Positions 1-7,653 of a stretch of DNA of 64,000 bases are shown here, piece after piece. The notes below the pieces were generated by a model. It was not told the DNA's origin. It was given only the letters and a program-made list of their open reading frames with translations, and searched no databases. This DNA comes from JAVBLQ01 sp031553435 (GTDB taxonomy: Bacteria > Bacteroidota > Bacteroidia > Bacteroidales > Azobacteroidaceae), in assembly GCA_031553435.1 (NCBI GenBank), contig JAVBLQ010000030.1:1-64000 (forward strand). The letters run 5' to 3'. The position numbers and the translations under genes were made by a program. Each line of letters begins with the position of its first letter. Within the stretch, counting starts at the first letter, position 1.

Positions 1-102
1 GATCAGGAAGGTCTTAGAGCTTGTACTTCTTTTATCAAAGAAAATCAATACCAATTGTTGGAAGAAAGATTGGCTGTCTTCAGAAAGAATTATCCAATCT
101 GA
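1..102 (+). CDS. 3' end of an unidentified gene (partial)
   Basis: An open frame runs from the first base to a TGA at 100-102 and gives 33 residues ending in FRKNYPI. The fragment is charged and probably helical (KENQYQLLEERLAVF), but it is too short to assign to a family. It converges on pth, and its stop codon touches the GTGAAAGG words of the inverted repeat that follows. Codon use resembles the neighbours, so I take it as the true end of a gene cut by the window edge. Confidence 0.45.
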   Translation, partial: DQEGLRACTSFIKENQYQLLEERLAVFRKNYPI

Positions 103-235
103 GTGAAAGGTGAAAGATGAAGGTCGCTTCGCTCCTGTGAAGCTTCGCTTGTGAACTCGCTACACTCGTAGTGAAGTTTCACTGTGAACGAAGTGAACTT
201 CACAAGGGAGCAACGCGACCTTTACACCCTTCACT
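103..235. repeat. Imperfect inverted repeat between convergent genes (GTGAAAGG-word family)
   Basis: The left arm contains GTGAAAGGTGAA and AAGGTCGCTTCGCTCC. The right arm is the approximate complement (GGAGCAACGCGACC, then ACACCCTTCACTT). The centre holds smaller nested GTGAA/TTCAC palindromes. The right arm covers the stop codon of pth (TGA at 231-233 on the minus strand). It could act as a bidirectional terminator, although there is no clear T-run. The words recur in the hairpin at 7575-7638 and in the repeat at 37856-37932. Confidence 0.75.
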
Positions 236-794
236 TATTATTATATAAATTCATTGTATTTGCGACTCCAGCCAGGCAAAAACTTTTAATAATTTCTCCG
301 GCCACTTCTAGTCTTTGAGGTAATACTGTTTTTTCTTCGGGCGAAAAATCGTTTAACACAAAATCAATTTGCATCCCTCTGGGAAAATCATTTCCTATCC
401 CGAAACGAAGACGATTATAATTTTGTGTTCCCAGAGTTTCCTGAATATGTTTTAAACCATTGTGCCCTGCATCACTTCCTTTTGTTTTAAGTCTTAAAGT
501 CCCGAAAGGTAAGGCCAGGTCATCCAATACAACAAGTAAATTTTCCAATTCTATTTTTTCCTGTTGCATCCAATAACGGATGGCATTTCCGCTTAAATTC
601 ACGTAAGTGGAGGGTTTCAACAAAATGATTGTTCTGCCTTTGAGTTTCAACTCCGTAACAGCACCATATCTTTTGTCCATAAAAACAACATTGGACGCTT
701 TAGCTAAAGCGTCCAACATCATAAATCCTATATTGTGCCGGGTACATTGATACTCAGGACCAATATTTCCCAACCCTGCTATCAGGTATTTCAT
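231..794 (-). CDS. pth: Peptidyl-tRNA hydrolase
   Basis: This enzyme hydrolyses the ester bond of peptidyl-tRNAs released early from ribosomes and so recycles tRNA in the cytoplasm. The product is 187 residues, the normal bacterial length. The amino end reads GLGNIGPEY followed by TRHNIGF, which places the catalytic histidine at residue 20 as in the E. coli enzyme. The conserved VVLDDLALPFG and DAGHNGLKHI motifs follow in the middle. It starts 9 bases after the end of rplY on the same strand, a standard rplY-pth pair, and probably uses the rplY promoter. The stop codon lies within the inverted repeat that separates it from the convergent gene at the window edge. Confidence 0.97.
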   Translation of the reverse strand: MKYLIAGLGNIGPEYQCTRHNIGFMMLDALAKASNVVFMDKRYGAVTELKLKGRTIILLKPSTYVNLSGNAIRYWMQQEKIELENLLVVLDDLALPFGTLRLKTKGSDAGHNGLKHIQETLGTQNYNRLRFGIGNDFPRGMQIDFVLNDFSPEEKTVLPQRLEVAGEIIKSFCLAGVANTMNLYNNK

Positions 795-803
795 TTATTT
801 AAA

Positions 804-1379
804 TTATTTTCCGGCTGCAGCAGCAAGACCTCTGGCTGCACGTGTCAATTTAACAGCGCAAACAACAGCATTTTTTGCATTCAATAATTCTAATTTGTCA
901 AAAGATAGCTCTCCGACTTGTATTGTTTTTCCCAAACCTAAGTTTTCAACATTGATGAAAAGTTTTTCAGGAATATCGGTATAGATAGCTTTCACTTTTA
1001 ACAATCTCATTTCCAAAGCAAGTTTTCCCCCTGCTTTTACACCTTCCGCCAATCCTTCGAGGACAACGGGAACGTTCATTACTACGGGTTTTTCCGGGAA
1101 TACTTCCAGGAAATCTATGTGTAAAACTTCTTCAGATACCGGATGAAATTGTAACTCTTTTAATATGGCTGTGCAGGTTTTTCCTTCAACCGTAAGATTT
1201 ACAATATGTATATCGGGAGTATAAATTAATTTGCGGACACTTTCTTTCCCAACAGAGAAATGTGTTGTTGACTCTCCTCCATACAATACGCAGGGAATAG
1301 CTGATTCTTTGCGGAATTTTTTTGCAGCTTTTTTCCCGAAATCATTTCTTAATGTACCTGTTAAACTGAATGTTTTCAT
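804..1379 (-). CDS. rplY: 50S ribosomal protein L25 (Ctc family)
   Basis: L25 binds 5S rRNA in the large ribosomal subunit. The protein begins MKTFSLTGTLR and has the two-part long form: an L25 beta-barrel domain (about 1-95, with IPCVLYGG) and a TL5/Ctc carboxy-terminal domain (about 95-180, with LEVFPEKPV and GLAEGVKAGG), ending in an alanine-rich tail. An ATG 24 bases upstream would add eight residues (MSNTNNKK), but homologues start at MKTFSL and the bases before this ATG are the usual A-rich Bacteroidota leader, so I use 1379. It forms an operon with pth. A -7 element TACCTTTG lies about 80 bases upstream. Confidence 0.93.
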   Translation of the reverse strand: MKTFSLTGTLRNDFGKKAAKKFRKESAIPCVLYGGESTTHFSVGKESVRKLIYTPDIHIVNLTVEGKTCTAILKELQFHPVSEEVLHIDFLEVFPEKPVVMNVPVVLEGLAEGVKAGGKLALEMRLLKVKAIYTDIPEKLFINVENLGLGKTIQVGELSFDKLELLNAKNAVVCAVKLTRAARGLAAAAGK

Positions 1380-1455
1380 TTTTTTGTTATTTGTGTTACT
1401 CAAAATTAAGACTTTGCCTATAATTTCCCATCACACGATGTGTCTTTAAAAGCGG

Positions 1456-1467
1456 TGCAAAGGTAAT
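1456..1467 (-). promoter_or_regulatory. Bacteroidota-type promoter of rplY-pth
   Basis: On the minus strand TACCTTTGC (positions 1457-1465) matches the -7 consensus TAnnTTTG. A TTTG lies 16 bases further upstream (1482-1485), a little closer than the usual -33 spacing. It is correctly oriented for rplY. Confidence 0.6.
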
Positions 1468-1611
1468 ACTTTTTTCAGAATCAAAGAAATTTTCTTTTTC
1501 TTTAGATCAAAATAAAAATCTTTCGTCATATAAATCCAATACTTCGTTAAACATTTCATTAACATTTATGCCACACTGATCGCATATGCCATTGGTAATT
1601 GAGTTTTTCAC

Positions 1612-2598
1612 TTATTTAATCAAGTCTCTTGCAGTTTCGATAAAAGAATCTTTTTTGCCTTGCGTTGAAAATGGAACAGAGATATCAGGATCGATCCCTT
1701 CTTCTATGCTTTGTTTGTTAATATCCAGAATGGGACTGGCAGAAAAACGAACAGACCAACCATTAGGGATTTCGGAAGAAAATGGCAATCCGCCACCACC
1801 GCCTGTTTTATCTCCAAGTATAGTTACCTGTGGGAATAAACGCATGGTATTTACAAAGTCGTTGGTTGCGCTGTAACATTTACGATTGGTGAGTACAATT
1901 ACCGGTTTTTGATATCTCAAACGGGTGGAAGGTTCAATGTATCGGGGGTAGGGTTCTGAGAAATCATAGTGTCCTTTACCCGTTTTATGTATAATGTAGC
2001 CGACTAATGTTTTTTCATTGGTGAATCTGGAAGCAAAAATATCCACATTCATCAGCGAGCCTCCGCCGTTATCTCTCACATCAATAATAATTCCTTTGCA
2101 GAGAGAGAGTTTATTGATCATTTCATCTAATGAACTTTCTCCTATATTATTTGAAAAACTTTCATAAAAGATGTAACCGATATTATCATCTAATACTTTA
2201 TATTTCAATCCACCGGAAATCAGGTAGTCAAAACCTAAATAGTCTTCGACAATGGTAGGATCGAATGCCCGCGGATAATCTTCATACCATTTCCAATACC
2301 TGCCCAGATTGAAAGGAGTGATCAGGTTCACATGCCCGTCTCTGACTTCCTGAAGCATTGAATCGAGTACCGAAAATAATTCGTAACGATCCATGTTTGG
2401 TTTTATCTTTTGGGCATATTTATCATGCACCCGGTTCCAATCCACATTTTTGCTTTCAAAAAAACAATAATGTTCATCCATGATTTTCCACAAAGCTTCA
2501 AAGTTTCCTTGTGGAGTATCGTCAAATTCTTCTATTTCTACGCAAGCGGTTAGAGGAAAAAGAAAAATGAGTAAGAGTAGTATATGTTTAATATTCAA
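1612..2598 (-). CDS. S41 family peptidase, probable lipoprotein
   Basis: This is a serine protease of the C-terminal-processing (tail-specific/tricorn) type, probably anchored in the cell envelope. From the proposed start the protein opens NIKHILLLLIFLFPLTAC, a signal peptide with lipobox LTAC at about residue 19. The S41 core follows: VDVRDNGGGS-like IIDVRDNGGGS near 175-185, the nucleophile region NRKCYSATNDF near 235-245, and GDKTGGGGGLPF afterwards. I see no PDZ domain. The only ATG upstream (2667) would put the lipobox at residue 44, so I prefer the TTG at 2596-2598, which overlaps the stop of the DUF3316 gene. The two genes are therefore translationally close. The substrate is unknown. 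Confidence 0.8.
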   Translation of the reverse strand: MNIKHILLLLIFLFPLTACVEIEEFDDTPQGNFEALWKIMDEHYCFFESKNVDWNRVHDKYAQKIKPNMDRYELFSVLDSMLQEVRDGHVNLITPFNLGRYWKWYEDYPRAFDPTIVEDYLGFDYLISGGLKYKVLDDNIGYIFYESFSNNIGESSLDEMINKLSLCKGIIIDVRDNGGGSLMNVDIFASRFTNEKTLVGYIIHKTGKGHYDFSEPYPRYIEPSTRLRYQKPVIVLTNRKCYSATNDFVNTMRLFPQVTILGDKTGGGGGLPFSSEIPNGWSVRFSASPILDINKQSIEEGIDPDISVPFSTQGKKDSFIETARDLIK

Positions 2599-3460
2599 AG
2601 ACACGCCGGTAATTTCCTTTTGTTTGTTTTTTTCCTGAAATACTGAAAATCTCCTTAGATAAACCAATCATCCATGTGTTGGATGTAATTTTGGTTTGCA
2701 GATTACTAACATCTGTATTATAAAGATTGTTCAGATAAGTAAGCCTCAAAGTGAACGAATTGAATGGAATTTCAAGGGTCAGGTAATTTTTCATTACAAA
2801 CTGATTTCCGAAAGATGTTAAATGAAAGATATCTTCATCGTTTCCTAAAGAAATTTCATAATAAGATTCTCCGTACCTGGGAGAAAACAGGATTCCTGCA
2901 AACGGCATATCCAACTGATAACGAAAAGTAAACGGTTGCGATTTGACCCGGAATTGATAAGATCCTATGGCTGAAAAGTTTAATGTGGTTCCCAGTTTTG
3001 CAGAAACCGGATTATTCCCGTTTCTTGAATTATAGATGGCTCCCAGAGTTGCATTGACCTGTGTCCCAGCGAATACATTCAGATTCGAAAGCGGTTTGAA
3101 ACGATAGTGCAATCCATAACTATAATCAAGGAAAAGAGAATATTCTTTGGCTGTTTCCGCCGGATTTTTTGTGGATGAAAAATCGAGACTGGTAATTTGT
3201 TGGATGGAAATATTTCCTTCCAACATTTTTGTCATTTTCATTTGCTCATCCATGATACGAAGTCCCCAACCTGAATAATTAAGCGGGGAAAGATAAGTAT
3301 CATATACGTCATAAGTTCCTGCGCCAAAAAGAGTTGTACGATAAGTAAGATTTTGTTCTTTTTCCTGGGAAAAACACAATGACACGAAGACACAAAGGAA
3401 ATATATGACCGTCATCACGCGTTTGACGCGAAATCCCCTGATTAGGTCATATTCTTTCAT
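2588..3460 (-). CDS. DUF3316-like outer-membrane protein
   Basis: The body (LTYRTTLFGAGTYDVYDTYL, LSPLNYSGWG, and many alternating aromatic strands to the end) looks like a Bacteroidales outer-membrane beta-barrel of the DUF3316 kind. I make this call from pattern, not a search. The function is unknown. The amino end is peculiar. The open frame reaches back to 3511, but everything before SQEKEQ is encoded by an inverted repeat of the CACAAAGACACGAAG family, including the hydrophobic core IYFLCVFVSLCFS. I place the start at 3460 (MKEYDLIRGFRVKR...), because it gives a basic n-region before the hydrophobic stretch. ATGs at 3511, 3493 and 3415 are alternatives. It lies between parC and the S41 protease in one apparent transcription unit. 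Confidence 0.65.
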   Translation of the reverse strand: MKEYDLIRGFRVKRVMTVIYFLCVFVSLCFSQEKEQNLTYRTTLFGAGTYDVYDTYLSPLNYSGWGLRIMDEQMKMTKMLEGNISIQQITSLDFSSTKNPAETAKEYSLFLDYSYGLHYRFKPLSNLNVFAGTQVNATLGAIYNSRNGNNPVSAKLGTTLNFSAIGSYQFRVKSQPFTFRYQLDMPFAGILFSPRYGESYYEISLGNDEDIFHLTSFGNQFVMKNYLTLEIPFNSFTLRLTYLNNLYNTDVSNLQTKITSNTWMIGLSKEIFSISGKKQTKGNYRRVFEY

Positions 3461-3511
3461 GGAATTGTGCGTCAGGCGCGGAATAACAGTCATATTCCTT
3501 TGTGTCTTCAT
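3361..3511. repeat. Inverted repeat of the CACAAAGACACGAAG family, overlapping a coding start
   Basis: On the plus strand the left part reads GACACGAAGACACAAAGG followed by AATATATGACCGTCATC, and the right part reads GTCATATTCCTTTGTGTCTTC. The two outer words are complementary. The inside carries a second element with ACGCGTTTGACGCG and GTCAGGCGCGGAATAAC. The same outer word occurs at 49570-49640 and, as a lone fragment, at 33120-33140. Here it lies inside the open reading frame of the DUF3316-like gene. Confidence 0.7.
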
Positions 3512-3517
3512 ATCGTA

Positions 3518-6220
3518 TCAATCAAATAATTTCATTTGTCCGGTGATTTCATCCAGAAGATCTGATGGATTTTTTTCTTCCTCAGGTTCCCCTTCTGTTT
3601 CAATTTCCTGAGTAGTAGTTTCTTCCGGTTCAGGGAAGCGGGTAGGTTCCAATTCGTTGATCGTTTCCACTGCATAAGTTGTGAGACGTTTTCCTTTGGC
3701 TTTGAAGCTTTTTACAGCGATAAACTCATCTACGTCAACAACTAATGCTTCCCGGAAATTATCATGTCCGCCAAAGATAATTTCAATTCGCGGATAAACT
3801 TCATCAGTTAAAAGAACTAAGCGAGAATCCTGGTTTTCTCCTAAGAAGCTTTGCTTTTTACTGGAACTTTCCAGATTAAAGCGTTTGAGATACGGATAAT
3901 TTTGTTGTTCGGCATCAAATAGTGCAACCGACCATATTTTATTGGAATTATATTTTTCGATAATCAAAATATCTCCGTCATAATGATTACTCAAATCGAA
4001 ATTTGTGGTATAAAAATCGCCGTTACGGGAGATAACCAAAATCTGATCGTTCGCTAAGAATTCGCCGAGATATTCTCCTCTGGCATCGTAATTCAGACGC
4101 AATACATCGCGATCAAACCATACCTGCCGGCCACCCAAAGTCGATCCTCCTTTTTGTTTCAAAGATATTTTGTGAATTTCTGCTTTGGTAAGGATGTTTC
4201 CCATCGATTGACGGCCTTTGATAGTGATATCGCTGAAATCTTTGTCGAACATCAATAATTTTTGCCTTGGTTTGGGCTTCAATATTATTTTGATCGTTTC
4301 GGCTTCTCCGTTCGGATTGGCTGAAAAATATACAATGCGGGAACCTGGAGTTCCTTGTGTTACATCATATTCCTTATCACGTGTAACTCCGGTAACAGCG
4401 AACCGTTTGATATAGTGAGGGGCGATTTTTCCGTCTCTATAAATTACGTTGTATATCGTACGATTATCATTCCGTTTGAAAACATTGACGTACAGGATAT
4501 TTTTTCCAACGAACATTTTTTCACTGATTTTCACGACTTTATATTTTCCATCACGGAAAAAGACGATAACGTCGTCTATATCGGAACAGTTGCAAATAAA
4601 TTCGTCTTTTTTCAATCCGTAGCCAATAAATCCTTCTTCCCGGTTGATGTATAATTTTTCGTTGGCTTCAACTACTTTGGTTGCTTCAATGGTATCGAAA
4701 CTGCGGATTTCCGTCCGGCGAGGATAATCTTTCCCGTATTTATCTTTGATTTGCAGAATCCAATCAATGGTAAATTGCACAATATGTTCCAGATTGTAAT
4801 TGATTTTTTCAATCTGGCTTTTATAACCGGCAATGGCTTCGTCGGCTTTTTCTTTGTTGAATTTAAGGATGCGTCCCATCTTGATTTCCATCAACCGAAG
4901 GATGTCATCACGGGTTATTTCACGGATAAATGAAGGCTTGAATGGAGTTAACCGCTTATCGATGTGATCAATAGCATCATCCATATTGGCTGCATTTTCA
5001 AATTCTTTATCCTTATAAATACGTTCTTCGATAAAGATTTTTTCCAAAGAGGCAAAAAGTAAACTTTCCTGCAATTCATTTTTTTGAATTTCCAGTTCAG
5101 TTCTTAGTAAACGAAGCGTATTGTCTGCATTATGCCTTAAAACTTCGCTAACTTTCAGGAAATGAGGTTTATCATCCTCAATAATACAACAATTGGGTGA
5201 AATGCTGATTTCACAATCCGTAAAAGCATATAATGCATCAATGGTTTTGTCGGAAGATACTCCGGGTGCAAGGTGAACCAGTATTTCCACATTTTTAGCG
5301 GTAATATCATCTACTTTCCGGATTTTTATTTTTCCTTTTTCGTTGGCTTTGAGAATAGATTCTGTCAGGGTTACAGTTGTTTTTCCGTAAGGAATTTCTG
5401 TAATTACCAGGGTTTTATTGTCTACTTTATTGATTTTAGCGCGGACTTTTACAGAACCTCCACGTTCTCCGTCATTATATTTACTGACATCGATAGAACC
5501 TCCGGTTTGAAAATCGGGATAAAGCTCAAAATCTTCACCTTTAAGATATGAAACTGAGGCATCTAACAATTCATTAAAATTATGAGGTAGGATTTTGGAA
5601 GAAAGTCCTACAGCAATTCCTTCTGCACCTTGAGCCAAGAGCAATGGGAACTTAACCGGAAGTGTGATCGGCTCTTTATTTCGGCCGTCGTAAGAGGCTT
5701 TCCATTCTGTGGTTTTGGGATTGAAAACAACATCCAGTGCGAATTTGGAAAGGCGGGCTTCAATATAACGTGAAGCAGCAGCTCCGTCGCCTGTCAGGAT
5801 ATTTCCCCAGTTTCCCTGGCAATCTATCAACAGATCTTTTTGTCCTAATTGCACCAAAGCGTCACCGATAGAAGCATCACCATGAGGGTGAAATTTCATT
5901 GTATCACCCACAATATTGGCAACTTTATTATACCGACCATCTTCCAAACGCCTCATTGTGTGCAAAATACGGCGTTGAACAGGTTTCAGTCCATCGTTGA
6001 TATGGGGAACTGCTCTTTCCAGGATAACATAGGAGGCATAATCGAGGAACCAGTTCTGATACATTCCAGACAGATGATATTTAGTTATCACATCGCTTGT
6101 TGCAGGAACTTTGTAATCAGAATGTTTCGCAGATGAATCTAGATCTTCGTTTTCCATGCCGGAATTTTTTCCGGCTAGATCTTCGTTTTGAGTATCTTCG
6201 GGTAAGTCTTCAGACTTCAT
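3518..6220 (-). CDS. parC: DNA topoisomerase IV subunit A (GyrA/ParC family)
   Basis: This is the breakage-reunion subunit of a type IIA topoisomerase, which decatenates or relaxes DNA with an ATPase partner (ParE) not present here. The product is 900 residues. After an acidic amino tail come VQRRILHTMRR (about 81-91), KFHPHGDASIGDAL (about 109-122) and GDGAAASRYIEARL, which places the catalytic tyrosine at residue 152. The carboxy-terminal third is a degenerate beta-propeller (for example RQSMGNILTKAE and GGSTLGGRQVWF) and ends in an acidic tail. The absence of a canonical GyrA box and the length fit the Bacteroidales topoisomerase IV form rather than gyrase. It starts 12 bases after the Rpn-family gene and may be cotranscribed with the DUF3316 and S41 genes downstream. 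Confidence 0.88.
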   Translation of the reverse strand: MKSEDLPEDTQNEDLAGKNSGMENEDLDSSAKHSDYKVPATSDVITKYHLSGMYQNWFLDYASYVILERAVPHINDGLKPVQRRILHTMRRLEDGRYNKVANIVGDTMKFHPHGDASIGDALVQLGQKDLLIDCQGNWGNILTGDGAAASRYIEARLSKFALDVVFNPKTTEWKASYDGRNKEPITLPVKFPLLLAQGAEGIAVGLSSKILPHNFNELLDASVSYLKGEDFELYPDFQTGGSIDVSKYNDGERGGSVKVRAKINKVDNKTLVITEIPYGKTTVTLTESILKANEKGKIKIRKVDDITAKNVEILVHLAPGVSSDKTIDALYAFTDCEISISPNCCIIEDDKPHFLKVSEVLRHNADNTLRLLRTELEIQKNELQESLLFASLEKIFIEERIYKDKEFENAANMDDAIDHIDKRLTPFKPSFIREITRDDILRLMEIKMGRILKFNKEKADEAIAGYKSQIEKINYNLEHIVQFTIDWILQIKDKYGKDYPRRTEIRSFDTIEATKVVEANEKLYINREEGFIGYGLKKDEFICNCSDIDDVIVFFRDGKYKVVKISEKMFVGKNILYVNVFKRNDNRTIYNVIYRDGKIAPHYIKRFAVTGVTRDKEYDVTQGTPGSRIVYFSANPNGEAETIKIILKPKPRQKLLMFDKDFSDITIKGRQSMGNILTKAEIHKISLKQKGGSTLGGRQVWFDRDVLRLNYDARGEYLGEFLANDQILVISRNGDFYTTNFDLSNHYDGDILIIEKYNSNKIWSVALFDAEQQNYPYLKRFNLESSSKKQSFLGENQDSRLVLLTDEVYPRIEIIFGGHDNFREALVVDVDEFIAVKSFKAKGKRLTTYAVETINELEPTRFPEPEETTTQEIETEGEPEEEKNPSDLLDEITGQMKLFD

Positions 6221-6232
6221 ATATTGTTGAAT

Positions 6233-7210
6233 TTATGTACTTTTTTTATTTAATTTCGAAATTTCAGTTTCAGTTAGTCCTGTAAATTTTGAGATTTCGT
6301 GGATAGATATGCCACCATGAAGCATTTTTAGAGCGATTTGAGAAGTGCTTTCTTTAATTCCTTCTTTAATTCCTTCTTCTCTTCCCACTTTTTTCCCTTC
6401 CTGTTTTCCTTCTCGCATGCCTTTAGCCCATCCGGTTGCTTTTGCTTTGGATTTGGCTTCCTCAAGAGCAATTCTCCTTTTTTTCAATTCGAATTTTCTT
6501 GCAGCATAATTATCCCGCATTATTTTTAGTTCTAATTCGTATTTTGTCATTTCTTCCGGTGTTAGTTGGGAAACTTCTGCTATCTTAAACAAGTGGTCAA
6601 AAACAAGTTCTTGAAATCCGGCAGGGCGTTTTTTCATTTTACCCAGATTTTTTAATAAATACAACCACCTGTCAAAATGAGTAATCAAGTCTTCTTCCCG
6701 TTTATTAAACTTGGGCATTTCCAAAAAAATAAAAGTTAACTTGTCATAAAATACGGTTAACTTATCAACATCCATTAGTTTGACCTTGTGATGATAATGT
6801 AATTTATCTTCTTTGGTTTCATCAAACACAAAATCCAAAATACCTATGAAGTAAATAGCTTGTAAAGAATAATCCCAACAACCTTGCTCACCTTGTTCCT
6901 GAATCGGAAATGTTGTGTAATAAAGGCTCCGGTCTTTGAAATATTCCTGACTTGCAACCTGCATTTCCACAATAAACTTTTCTCCATCCTGGTTTTCACA
7001 GAAAACATCAAAGACTATTTTCCGATCTTTGGATGTTTTTCCTTGTTGTTCGGTTTTCAGATACTTTAAATCTGTGATTTTGCCCCGGTCAACAATTAAT
7101 TCATTTAGAAAATCAATGAGTAACTCTTTACTTAGCTCTCTTGCAAACAATTGTTTAAATCCAAAATCAGTATATGGATTAATATATTTTCCTTTAAGTA
7201 AAATTTTCAT
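6233..7210 (-). CDS. Rpn family PD-(D/E)XK nuclease / putative transposase
   Basis: The 325-residue product has the typical opening of this family: NPYTDFGFKQLFARE, then a nuclease core with FDVFCENQDGEKFIVEMQ (about 85-105, acidic and E-x-Q catalytic positions) and YYTTFPIQEQG. The tail has a Lys/Glu-rich segment of repeated (K/R)EG(I/K)K words near 265-295 and a short helix-turn-helix-like end (ISIHEISKFTGLTETEIS). Family members such as E. coli RpnA are DNA endonucleases linked to RecA-independent recombination. They are often annotated as transposases but have no terminal repeats, and I see none here. It is directly followed by parC and has its own promoter at 7243-7250. Confidence 0.82.
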   Translation of the reverse strand: MKILLKGKYINPYTDFGFKQLFARELSKELLIDFLNELIVDRGKITDLKYLKTEQQGKTSKDRKIVFDVFCENQDGEKFIVEMQVASQEYFKDRSLYYTTFPIQEQGEQGCWDYSLQAIYFIGILDFVFDETKEDKLHYHHKVKLMDVDKLTVFYDKLTFIFLEMPKFNKREEDLITHFDRWLYLLKNLGKMKKRPAGFQELVFDHLFKIAEVSQLTPEEMTKYELELKIMRDNYAARKFELKKRRIALEEAKSKAKATGWAKGMREGKQEGKKVGREEGIKEGIKESTSQIALKMLHGGISIHEISKFTGLTETEISKLNKKST

Positions 7211-7242
7211 ATTGCAGTTTTGATCAAATAAGTTTTATAAGA

Positions 7243-7250
7243 CAAAAATA
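7243..7250 (-). promoter_or_regulatory. -7 element upstream of the Rpn-family gene
   Basis: The minus strand reads TATTTTTG, a match to TAnnTTTG, about 33 bases before the start codon at 7210. Confidence 0.5.
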
Positions 7251-7337
7251 GTATTCTTCTTTGAATTAACAATGAATCGATAGCCAAAGACTCTAAAAGT
7301 TTTTCAAAATTTCAAATATATTTTTACAAAAAATATT

Positions 7338-7345
7338 TACTTTTG
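7338..7345 (+). promoter_or_regulatory. -7 element of tRNA-Gly (and perhaps the riboswitch transcript)
   Basis: TACTTTTG followed by CACC ends 10 bases before the tRNA 5' end, the spacing expected for a Bacteroidota promoter that starts transcription a few bases ahead of the mature tRNA. Confidence 0.65.
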
Positions 7346-7355
7346 CACCATAATC

Positions 7356-7428
7356 GCGGTAATAGCTCAGTTGGCAGAGCGGAAGCTTCCCAAGCTTCAG
7401 GTCGTGGGTTCGAATCCCATTTACCGCT
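7356..7428 (+). tRNA. tRNA-Gly (anticodon CCC)
   Basis: A full cloverleaf can be folded. The acceptor stem is GCGGTAA with TTACCGC, the D arm GCTC/GAGC, and the anticodon stem GAAGC/GCTTC around loop TTCCCAA (anticodon CCC). The T arm is GTGGG/CCCAT with TTCGAAT. The CCA end is not encoded. It lies 12 bases upstream of the TPP riboswitch. Confidence 0.96.
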
Positions 7429-7440
7429 CAATTTTTAATT

Positions 7441-7532
7441 TTTGATTTATATGGGGGTGCCTTTCAAAAAAAGGCTGAGATTATACCCTTTGAACCTGAT
7501 ACGGGTAATGCCGGCGTAGGGAGAATTCAAAG
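7441..7532 (+). promoter_or_regulatory. TPP riboswitch (THI box)
   Basis: The conserved blocks occur in order: GGGGGTGCC, AAGGCTGAGA, ACCCTTTGAACCTGAT, GGGTAATGCC and GGCGTAGGGAGA. These match the thiamine pyrophosphate aptamer. A possible P1 stem pairs TTTGA (7441-7445) with TCAAA (7527-7531). Downstream, CCCC followed by seven T (about 7552-7562) may be part of the expression platform, but I cannot draw a convincing terminator. The riboswitch precedes a TonB-dependent receptor, which it should repress when TPP is plentiful. Confidence 0.95.
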
Positions 7533-7574
7533 TGCTTATCTTTATTAAAATCCCCTTTTTTATTTATTCATAAC

Positions 7575-7638
7575 TTGTTTAAAGTTTATAGTGAAAGGTG
7601 AAGGTCGCTTTTCACCTTTCACTATAAACTTTAAACAA
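7575..7638 (+). repeat. Perfect 28-bp hairpin in the leader of the thiamine receptor gene
   Basis: Arms 7575-7602 and 7611-7638 are perfectly complementary, with an 8-base loop GGTCGCTT. They contain the words GTGAAAGGTGAA and TTCACCTTTCAC. The hairpin ends 15 bases before the start codon of the receptor. No T-run follows, so it is not a classical terminator. It belongs to the GTGAAAGG family of intergenic palindromes. Confidence 0.9.
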
Positions 7639-7653
7639 TAAACAAATTACTAA

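Noticed and set aside
103..235. CRISPR-like array from the repeated GTGAA words
   Set aside because: The words are too short and unevenly spaced, form nested palindromes rather than repeat-spacer units, and no cas gene is present.
6233..7210. Insertion sequence around the putative transposase of the Rpn family
   Set aside because: No terminal inverted repeats or target duplications are visible, and the family acts as a nuclease rather than a standard IS transposase.
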